A stretch of 26,523 bases of DNA, taken from NCBI GenBank assembly GCA_029298735.1, contig JANSLP010000404.1, forward strand, positions 1 through 26,523, in the 5' to 3' direction. Source of the stretch: Ophiostoma sp. CBS 140.51. Lineage: Eukaryota > Ascomycota > Sordariomycetes > Ophiostomatales > Ophiostomataceae. This document shows positions 10,366-18,777 of the stretch, piece by piece; the stretch's first letter is position 1, and the number at the start of each line of letters is the position of its first letter. Position numbers and translations under genes: made by a program. The notes beneath the pieces were generated by a model. It ran no database searches. It was not told the DNA's origin and saw only the letters and a list, made by a program, of their open reading frames with translations.

Positions 10366-11261
10366 GCGCTGGTAATTGCACCTGCGTTGGCGTGCTTGGC
10401 TGCTCCCAAGTGTGTTGTCAAGTCTTCAAGTTTTGACTGCACCTTGATGTTCTGATTTAAGACAGAGGACTTCACTGTTCTATTGCTCTCGAGCACTGCA
10501 GATTGCATTTCTGCATTGTGAGTAATGACAGTCGACTGCATCGCTCTGTTGTGCTCGATGACGGTTGATTGCAAGGTTGTGTTGTGTTCGAAAATGGAGG
10601 TGCTCATTGCCCTGTTGAGTTCGAGTATGGTCGACTGCAAAGCTGCGTTGTGCCCAGAAACGACGGTCTGCATTGCCGTATTGTGATTTAGCACAATGAT
10701 ATGGTTGTCACGGATTGCCTGATGAATAGCACGCCCTTGTTGATCGATGACGCCAAGCCGGTCGTTGATATCGAATACCTGGTCACTGCAGAAGAAAATG
10801 TGTCAGTACCCATGATTTTCAGATTTTTATTGAACCTGACTTACCTCTAGATTGCATTCAGATGCAGGTTCAAAGCCACCGTATGAGCTGTCATGACAGT
10901 GCTAATCTTGGCCAAGTCCTTCTCGTTGATCATTGTCTTGAGTCCCTTCCATGTCATCTCAAGGCGGTGATCTGTGCCACCTGGTGCCAGTTTCCCCAGC
11001 TTTGTTGAGTAGGTGTGAGATCGGTCTGGTATGCTTTGATTTTGGCAACTAGGGCATCGTCTCGATTTCCCACAACACTCAAGACGCGACATTTTCCAAG
11101 TCGATCGAGGGTCGAGACGAGGCTTTCGGTTTCCCGTTGGCGTTTCTAGACCTGTTTTGGTGCATCTTTGATGGATGAAATGGCAGTGTATGCCACCTTG
11201 GCGCTCTGGAGGTACAGAAGCACAAAGGGAAGCACGGCGCCCCGGTGCCAATGGCCTCCAT
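10366..11261 (-). pseudogene. Broken STAND/NLR-type gene: fungal N-terminal domain plus repeats
   Basis: Read leftward from 11261. MEAIGTGA starts in one frame; after a frameshift at about 11238 the next frame gives VLPFVLLYLQSAKVAYTAI and SSIKDAPKQV, the look of the helical N-terminal domain of fungal STAND/NLR proteins. A TAG follows at 11146-11148, then ESLVSTLDRLG and DDALVAKIKAYQTDL. A second frameshift at about 10995-11020 leads to YSTKLGKLAPG and MINEKDLAKISTVMTAHTV, then a second TAG at 10847-10849. Two bases later is an intron (10786-10844, 59 nt; GTAAGT donor, TACTGACA branch site, CAG acceptor) that rejoins the frame at DQVFDINDRLGVIDQQG. Eight 11-residue repeats follow. No NTPase domain remains; the gene is cut off near 10366. 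At least four lesions in one coherent domain make a functional protein very unlikely. Confidence 0.77.
10434..10697 (-). repeat. Eight imperfect 33-bp (11-residue) hendecad repeats
   Basis: Within the STAND-type pseudogene, eight consecutive 11-residue units follow the pattern xVxxHNxxhQS, for example TVIEHNRAMQS and TVITHNAEMQS. Asn recurs at one position, with hydrophobic residues at two others. An 11-residue period fits a hendecad coiled coil, a likely stalk between the N-terminal domain and a lost downstream domain. The frame is open through all eight units. Confidence 0.8.
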
Positions 11262-12690
11262 CGTTGCCGGCGGCTTCGGTGGTGGATGTGAACGTACACA
11301 GATGTAGGGTCAAAAGAATGCTGCGTTTTGTACGGAAATAAAGATCCTGTAAAGGGTGGTAGAGGTCAATAAATTGTGCCGAGCGGAGTTGGTCTTCGTT
11401 GCCTCATTATCAGCGGGCCAGCCAGATCCGCCTCAGAGTTGTGCCTTGTCGTGGCTTGGCATATTGTCTGGCAGAGTCGCTTTGGGGCCGTGGCCGACCC
11501 CAAAAACAACACAAGACGCAGCCATTCGACCAATACCGACTGTACTCTCACTACGTGCACATTTTGAGCCTCACTTTTCTTGCCGTCCACAAGAACAAGA
11601 GTTGGGCGTGTAGAGAAAAGGGTTATTACGTTGCACATGCAGAAAATTGATGCACTTTGTTGGTTCGTGAGTCCATTTCATTGGGCGAGCCAGCGCATCA
11701 CTTTCAGCTTGCCTTGACGACGTTCAGCAAATGCTTCGTGTAATTTGATGAAAAAGTGCAATTTCGATATTGGGGGCCATAATGTTGCTTCGCCGACGTG
11801 GGCTCGAGCCACAACTTCTTGATTGAAGGGGAGGTAGAGGGGCAGTGCTGCCTACATATTTGCACTTTCACAAAGCAAGGCGATGCCCAATCCAATCCGT
11901 GTCTGTTCTGCACTCTGTTCTGCATTGTCAGGCAAAAAGCTCAGGCTCACGTGCGAGGAGTGAAGGCATTGTCCCTCCTTGACTTTGGGCAAAACAAGAT
12001 GTGTACATGATTTTTCTTTTTTCTTTCTGAAATGCACCAGTCGTCGGTGTATCACTATCCTCTTTTCTTCGTCTCTTTAGCCCCGTCTTTGTCCTCCTGG
12101 TCTCCGTTTTGTTTCTTGACTTTCGTCATCAGTCTTCATTCACTTCCTTAACTATTTTTTCGTCTCGTTAGTGTCCGCTCTATCAACTTTTCTTCAATTT
12201 TCAGATCTTTCTTTACTCCCTTTTCAGTGTCGCTTCGATACCGTCCTCAGTTTTGTGTCCACTCCTCCTTTTCCCTTCATCGCCTGATCTATCGACACTC
12301 TTCGTCTCCTTCATCGCCTCTCAACCATCTACTTATCGTCACTCTTTGATCTCGTCAACATTTTCTTTCTTTGCACTGCATCCTCACGACCTTGGCACAC
12401 CATTTGCAGAGTAAGTCGAAGCCCTGAATTTTTATCCCCTTTCTCACTCTTTCCCGACCGTTTTGTTGTTCTCTTTTCAAGAGTTTAGAAGACGCAAGTT
12501 ATGTCAAGTGACAGATAAGTAAGGGTCAACTGACGTTAACACGGCCGTCTCGCTCCTTCCCTTTCGATCTCCTGTTTGTTTATTTACCTTATTTAGTTTG
12601 TTGCCCATCATGAATAACACTTTCTAATCAGTTTCATCTCAACAGCAACACCACTATCAACAATACCACCATTGACAACCATTTCGCCAA
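11262..12690. other. Intergenic region and leader of the NLR gene
   Basis: No gene is supported. 11262-12000 is mixed sequence with only short overlapping open frames; part of it was presumably the promoter of the decayed STAND gene. From about 12010 to 12400 the + strand is strongly CT-rich, as is usual for fungal promoters and leaders upstream of a + strand gene, so it most likely belongs to the NLR gene at 12691. The last part contains the probable leader intron listed separately. Confidence 0.55.
12411..12645 (+). other. Probable 5' UTR intron of the NLR gene
   Basis: A consensus donor GTAAGT at 12411 follows GCAGA. A branch-like CTAATC lies at 12624-12629, and an acceptor CAACAG ends at 12645 after a pyrimidine-rich stretch. 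Removal would leave a leader running directly to the ATG at 12691. At about 235 nt it is longer than the coding introns here (53-68 nt), as 5' UTR introns often are. No transcript evidence is available. Confidence 0.5.
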
Positions 12691-15600
12691 ATGGATTTGG
12701 CAGCAGGCATCGCAGGCCTCGTGTCGCTAGGCATTCAAGTCACCCAAGGGATCGTCTCCTATTACACCGACTACAAAAGCCGTGAGTCCGATGTGGCCTC
12801 CACGACTCGAAAGCTGAACCGCCTCCTCGATATTTTCAAGAGCCTGAAGGCACATTTGGATGGCCGCAAGTTCAAAGAAGACGAAAAGGACCTCAAGTCA
12901 ACCATCGAGGGCGCACTTGAAGAGTGCAAAGATTGCATCGACGAGCTGAGCACCATCCACAACAAGCTTCTCAAATGCGACTCAGCCACTGGACTTCGAG
13001 CGACAGCAAGTTCAACTGTGCGCAAACTGGCGTACCCTTTTCGCAAATCGACAATACTTGCCATTGAAGAAAATGTAGACGACGCCACGTCTCATATTTC
13101 TCTTACTTTGCAAGCTCTGCAACTGAAAAGAAACGATGGCATCAAGGACGACCTTGCAGACAACAAAGCTCTGCTTGAATTGATTCAGGCCCGACAGGTG
13201 TCGTTCAATATACGGAACTGGTTGAAGGCGCCCGATGTATCCATCAACTACAACGCGGCAATCAAAAAGAGACATGAAGGTACTGGAGATTGGCTCACCA
13301 AGAGTCAACAGTTTGTCAAATGGCTTGCCAAACCCAACTCATTTCTTTGGCTTTACGGTTTCGCAGGCTGTGGCAAGTCTGTTTTGTGCTCCACAGCTAT
13401 CAAGCATACCCTGAGGCATCGAGACTCCAACCCACGTATCGGACTTGCATTCTTCTTTTTTACGTTCACCGACAAAGAGAAGCAAGATGCGTCAGCTATG
13501 CTCCGTGCTGTCATTTTGCAGTTGTCCAGCCAAAGTAGTGAAGCCCACGACCATCTTACAGGTCTACACAACAACTATCCAAATGCGGCACCGCCCGACC
13601 AAGCTCTTCTGGACTGCCTCCATCAGATCATCCAGTCTTTTGACGAGACATATATACTTCTAGACGCATTGGACGAGAGCCCCTACAGCACACACCGCGA
13701 CGGTCTTTTGCAGACCTTGGTTGATATTCGGTCATGGTCAGCGCACGGCCTGCATCTTCTGGTCACCAGCCGAGACGAGATTGACATCAAGAAAGTCTTA
13801 TGCAATGAGCTTCAATCAGCACCCGGAGAAAGGGTCTCCCTAAAAAACGACGGGATTGACCGTGACATCGCATCATACATTGCCGGTGCCCTGAAAAACG
13901 ACCGTCGAATGAAAAAATGGGAACTTTATCATGATAGAATCAAAGACTCACTCACTAAACGAGCGAAGGGCGTGTATGTTTAACCCCTTGCCCCCCTCGT
14001 CTTCTACCATTTTTTGTAGTGATTATGGCTGACCAGACCAGATTTCGCTGGGTTGAATGTCAGTTTATTTCACTCGCAACCTGCCCCGGGAGCGAAAGCA
14101 AGCTAGATAGGTTGTTGGAATCACTGCCACGGTCGCTCGACGAGACATACGAGAGGATGTTGCTCAACTTAGACGACGACACAAAAGACGACGCCCGGCG
14201 AATCTTGATGCTACTATGTTGCGCTTTTCAGCCACTCAGCGTAAGCGAGATCATTGATGCTGTCGCCGTCCAACTCGGGGACAACCCCCACTTTGACGCC
14301 AAAGCGAGACTTTTTGGCGCAGATGACCTTTTACAGATATGCCCCGGCTTCATCGAAGTTACAGGTAGAGAAGAGGAAGATGAAAAATACTCAATAGTTC
14401 GCATCGCGCACTTTTCCGTGCAAGAGTACTTGGAATCAGAGCGTATCCACCAAAAATCACCTATCGCCTCATTTGGCATCGTCCCATCGAACGCGCATAT
14501 GGAAATGGTTACCATCTGCGTCGTGTACTTGGAAAGTGCGGATGATTATACCAGGTCCCCGAATTTTTATTTCACCACATATGCTGCACAACATTGGCCA
14601 CGGCATTATGACTGCGCAACTCACCACAATCGTCAAGACCACGATAGACAGAGTAGCCAAAACGACAAGGGCCTAGGCCAACTCCACCAGCTCATCTTTC
14701 GGCTATTCCCGTGCATCAACGGCGATGCCCGGGACTGGAGGATTCGTACCGGGCCACGACGCAAATTTTTCGTGTCTAGTTTAGTTTCTCCTGGCGCCAG
14801 AGACTCGCAACTGGTCTCATTCCTCGCCTACTATGGTCTCTATCCCGTTCTCGCAGAGCTGCTCCAGCACAATCCGCCAGCGTCACTTGACCCTGCGTTC
14901 ATTCCACAACTAGTCAACACACGCTCTGAGACCATAGGAACGCCCCTGTTGGCCGTCATTAAAGGCTTTGAACCTCTTGTCGATGATGTGCGGCGCGACA
15001 ACCTCTTTCGCACGTTTCAATTTCTCATGGAAATGGGCGCCACCGTGTTGACGGAAAAGGGACTGCTTCAACTAGCTGCCAAAAGGGGCTTATTGGATGT
15101 TGTTCACATCATTCTAGACCACGGGACTAATATCGATGCCTTTGATGAATTCGGGCGAAGCGCCTTGAACTATGCAGCTGGCCGTGGCCACCATGAAGTC
15201 GTGAAGCTACTACTAGACAGAGGCGCTAACATTAACCTCTACAATAAGAAGTCAGGCACCGCCCTGTATGCAGCAGCCTTTGAAGGATGCAGCAATATTG
15301 TAACACAGTTACTAGACCGTGGCGCCGATGTCAGCATTCGAGGCGGCCGTCACGGCTCCGCCTTACAAGCGGCAGCTTGCGGAGGACAATATGACATTGT
15401 AACGCAGTTACTTGACCGAGGTGCCGATGTCAACATGCAAGGCGGGCTTTCTGGATCCGCTTTACAAGCTGCTGCTCGAAAGGGCAGTGTTTCGGTCATC
15501 CGACTCCTACATGCTAGTGGCGCTGACGTCAACCTCACTGGCGGCAGATACGGGAGTGCATTACAAGCTGCTGCTGCTGGAGGAAATGCTGATGTCGTCC

Positions 15601-16367
15601 GACTGTTGCTTCAGATGGGTGCCAATTTATATAAAGTCGACGGTGAACACGGAACGGCCATCCAGACAGCCGCTGCTTTTGGTCACTGGGAGGTGTTCCA
15701 ACTACTTCTCAACCGGGGTGCTGATGTCGACACCGGTGGTGGTCCCTACGGCTCCATTTTGCATGCTGCTGCTTTTGGGGAAAGCCTAGACGTGGTCAAA
15801 TTTCTACTCGGCAGGGGCGCTGATGCCACAGCCATCACAGGCCAGTACGGCACTGTGCTCCAGGCCGCCATGGCGGACCATGATGCTGAAGAACGCATTT
15901 TTGTCAAGGCTAATGGCAGATCGCACTTGGAGCTCGAGGAAATCATCCAGCTCCTAGTTGGGCACGGAGCGGATGTAAACGCAGCAGATGGGGTACACGA
16001 GACCACCTTGGTTTTGGCAGCACTAAACCGACCGAAAAGTACTGTGGAGCTCCTGTTGAGTCTTGGTGCAAACGTCAACGAGCAAAGCATACGCTTTTGC
16101 AGCGTGTTAGGCGCGGCCGTACACGGCGATAATGTCGATGTGACCCAGACCTTGCTTGACCATGGTGCCGATATCAATGTGCAATGTAGGAAGTACGGGA
16201 ATATTTTAAACATGGCAATGGCAGAAATGTGGACAAGAGCAGGCATGATCCAACTCTTGCTTGATAGAGGAGCCGATGCAAGCCACCTTAGTGACTTGGA
16301 GAAGGAAAAGATACCACTTATTCTGGAAAGCCACCCAGACGAGCTGCTAGCGATAATTTTCAGATAG
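12691..16367 (+). CDS. NLR-type STAND protein: helical N-terminal domain, NACHT, ankyrin repeats
   Basis: Predicted cytosolic signal-transducing NTPase of the class linked to fungal non-self recognition and programmed cell death. Exons 12691-13973 and 14042-16367 give 1202 residues. The 68-nt intron (13974-14041) starts GTATGT, has CTGAC at 14029-14033 and ends at the CAG of 14041; the join reads KGVFRWVECQF, a well-known fungal NACHT signature. Residues 1-165 form an all-helical domain (MDLAAGIAGLVSLGIQVTQG, YPFRKSTI) resembling HeLo-like/SesA-type N-termini. Walker A is GFAGCGKS (223-230), Walker B is YILLDALDES (321-330), and HLLVTSRDE follows (355-363). The helical/winged-helix section includes LESLPRSLDETYERML and IAHFSVQEYLES. 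Twelve ankyrin repeats fill about 767-1184. All key NTPase residues are present and no lesion was seen. Which HeLo-like subtype the N-terminus belongs to is uncertain. Confidence 0.93.
15057..16302 (+). repeat. Twelve ankyrin repeats of the NLR
   Basis: About twelve 33-residue units, most with the pattern YGSALQAAAxGG...VVxLLLDRGADVN. Neighbouring units 3 and 4 are nearly identical in DNA over about 37 bp (15296-15332 and 15395-15431, 99 bp apart), pointing to a fairly recent duplication or conversion. Unit 9 carries an insertion of roughly 20 residues before its second helix. Units near both ends are more diverged. The array probably senses a protein ligand. Confidence 0.88.
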
Positions 16368-16751
16368 CATGAGTATTGGGAGGCTTAGTATATAAGTATA
16401 GCTACCGGCGAGATAATGTGAAGACTCAAGAAAGAGGAAGTTGGTACGGGCCGCTGGTTATGTATATAGAATAATAATAAAAAATAAGACCACGGTGGTT
16501 AATAAAAAGAAGGTAGAGTAGTACTGGACGAAATCGCAATCATGAATTTATCTTTGTTGAGTTAGTTCGATCGTTGACCACACTGTCTTTTTTTATTCTT
16601 TGGAAAGCTTTACCAGCACATTTTCCCTTTACCCAGCACACTTGAGATCATATTAAAGCATGTAAAAAACAAGTCCATGGTCCTAAACCATCCCATATCC
16701 AAATTTAACAAACAGAAGACCCAAGAGACCGGCTACGCTCTCCCCATTGCT
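16368..16751. other. Convergent 3' region between NLR and secreted-protein gene
   Basis: This 384-bp space separates the two stop codons. It is AT-rich, with AATAATAATAAAAAATAA at about 16470-16487 that could serve polyadenylation of the + strand NLR transcript. No reading frame of note. Confidence 0.5.
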
Positions 16752-17478
16752 CTACCAGAAGCGGAAAGGCTCGAGACGTTGGCCATTGGAAATAAAAGGC
16801 GTAAAGACGACTCCATTGGTGACGGGCGTGACCAGACCATCAGTGCCCGTGGTGTACGACACGTAGGTCTGAGTGACGGGTGTCTCGAGGCCGTTGGGGC
16901 CCGTGGTGTAGACGACGGGCGTGGCCAGTCCATTGGGACCGGTGGTGTAGACAACGGGGGTAGCCAAACCGTTGACACCGGTCGTGTAGGCCACAGGGGT
17001 GGCAATGCCATTGGGGCCCGTGGTAAAGGCAACTGGTGTGGTCAGCCCATCGGGTCCGACAGTGTAGGAGGTGGTGCCGGTGGTGGCCACTGTCGCCGGC
17101 GGCGGAACGGGAGGCAGAGTCTCCACTGGCGGTGGCGGAGGAGCCACAACGACGGGCGTCGAGGTGGCCGGCTCCGGTGGTGGGGGCAGCGGACTGGAGG
17201 AAGGGGGAATGGGCGCACCTGGAGGCGTCGTCATGGGGAGACCACCCGGAGGTGTTGTGTGCTGCCAACCAGCGCCACCTCCAACACCACCTCCACCAGG
17301 GAATCCGCCACCACCCGGTCCCTCTGGGCCTCCTCCGGGACTGGAGGGAGGTCCGTGCTGCGCCATGGCGACAGTGATACTACAATGAAGTTAGCTATGG
17401 ACAGAGTGGGACTTTGCCGAAGGTTATGGTGACCTACATGGACGCCAGGTAGCCCAGCGTGAACATATTGAGCATCAT
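16752..17478 (-). CDS. Secreted cysteine-free Gly/Pro-rich protein with 13-residue repeats
   Basis: Function unknown. Exon 1 is 17478-17438 and exon 2 is 17379-16752. The 58-nt intron (17380-17437) has donor GTAGGT, branch site GCTAAC and acceptor TAG. Splicing gives 222 residues beginning MMLNMFTLGYLASIITVAMA, a good signal peptide with likely cleavage after residue 20. Without the intron the ATG at 17366 would give a protein with no signal. The mature chain has a Gly/Pro-rich part (about 21-80), a proline-rich linker (about 80-110), then six repeats of the form YTTGPNGLATPVV (119-201) and a short tail PFISNGQRLEPFRFW. There is no cysteine, no catalytic domain and no GPI-type tail. A cell-wall or extracellular matrix protein, or an effector, is possible; none is shown. 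It converges on the NLR gene with 384 bp between the stop codons. Confidence 0.8.
16818..17066 (-). repeat. Six imperfect 39-bp coding repeats
   Basis: Six units encode (Y/F)TTGPNGLATPV(V/A) or close variants; five are contiguous and the last follows a five-residue spacer (QTYVS). Units 4 and 5 are almost identical in protein. Each unit has a central GPNG turn between two short beta-prone stretches, which suggests stacked beta hairpins or a beta solenoid. In-frame minisatellites of this kind often vary in copy number between strains. Confidence 0.85.
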
Positions 17479-18777
17479 TTTCAATGTTGTTAGATTTATC
17501 TCCTGGAAAGATTGCTGGGTATCAAAGGGCTGAGTATGGTGGTGCTGATTGCTACAAGTAGAGGCTGCTTCTGTAGAGGATGGGTCTGAATCTTGGCAAA
17601 ATTGAGACTGAATGAAAGAGGGTATCTCTTCATTAAATATATGACGATGTCGTGAGGAAGACGTGCGTAGGCGGCATATCTACAGGGCATGATATGGAAG
17701 AGCTTCGTCCGGAGGGCCCCTAAATGTCCGGGCGACGGAGGCAAAAAGCTTGTCTACAAAGTGTGCTTCCAACTCCTATGATGGGTGTTGTGTGTACAAA
17801 GAGCAACTATTGATTTTGATTGACATCGTCTTCGGAAGCCGGCACTCTTTATTTTTCATCAACTTAAGCGCCGCGTGGCGAGATTCATAAAGATGCATGG
17901 TGTTAAGCTTCTCGGGCCATGCCTATTTTTCAATGTAAATAAATTGTCGACAATTGAATTAAAGGCGAAGAGAATAGGTTTGCCATGGCCCAATACTGTG
18001 AGAACGGAAGATATTGTGAGGAAAAGCAAAGAGAAAATTCAAATTGATGGAAGGGAACGGAGAGAAGAAGATCGACTTTGCATAATGTTGTAGAAAACAA
18101 AATAGATGGCATATGGGGTTTGTAAAGTGGCCGAACCAAGAATTGGGATGCCGGGATTGACATGTGCCACAGTGCTGGGTCAGGGTTATAGTCGAAAGTG
18201 GTTACTGTTCGACTGTGAATCAATACACAAAGTCTCCAATCAGTTGACTGCATATCTCGGAGCCTTTGCCGCTGTATTGAGGATAGAATATCAACTATCG
18301 ATAGATCGATCAAGTATTTCAGCGGTCATTTTGTTGGCTGCGGCATAAAGTTATGGCAATATCGGCCAATGATCACATTACCTCACCTGTGGCTGTTTAA
18401 ATGAAACAAACAGTACCGATGTTGGCGCACAGCAGCTGACTACAGCGCCATCAATTGAAGAATATCGTGTTTAGCCGCAAGGGTTCCGTCGACGGACATT
18501 TTGCGCCGCATTGCATAAACCCGCATTGCACGGAGAAAAAACAGAACGCCAAGTCGAGGAAAGGACCGATGGGTGATCATGGAGCAAACAAAACCGCTCC
18601 GCGTTTGTCCATCAAATCACTTAGTAACTGCATGGGTTATCATGTTCACAATTCAAATGCAATCAGAATGTTATGCCGAAGATGTCTTTGTGTATTAAAT
18701 TTCACTACTATTAAACTCTAATTACTCCGTATCACGCTCTTCTCAAAAAGGCAAAAGGGTATTTTGACGACTCCCAT
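17479..18777. other. Intergenic region upstream of the secreted-protein gene
   Basis: No gene is supported in 1.3 kb. The sequence is AT-rich, with only short open frames lacking domains or splice context. A small palindromic patch ATCGATAGATCGAT lies at about 18298-18311. The part just above 17479 should contain the promoter of the secreted-protein gene, and the part next to 18777 the 3' UTR of the protease gene. Confidence 0.5.

Noticed and set aside
16818..17066. CRISPR-like array
   Set aside because: The regular spacing comes from coding 39-bp repeats without spacers in a eukaryotic gene; not a CRISPR.
16752..17366. Single-exon 204-residue model of the repeat protein starting at 17366
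   Set aside because: An upstream exon with good donor, branch and acceptor sites adds a convincing signal peptide in frame, so the two-exon model is better.
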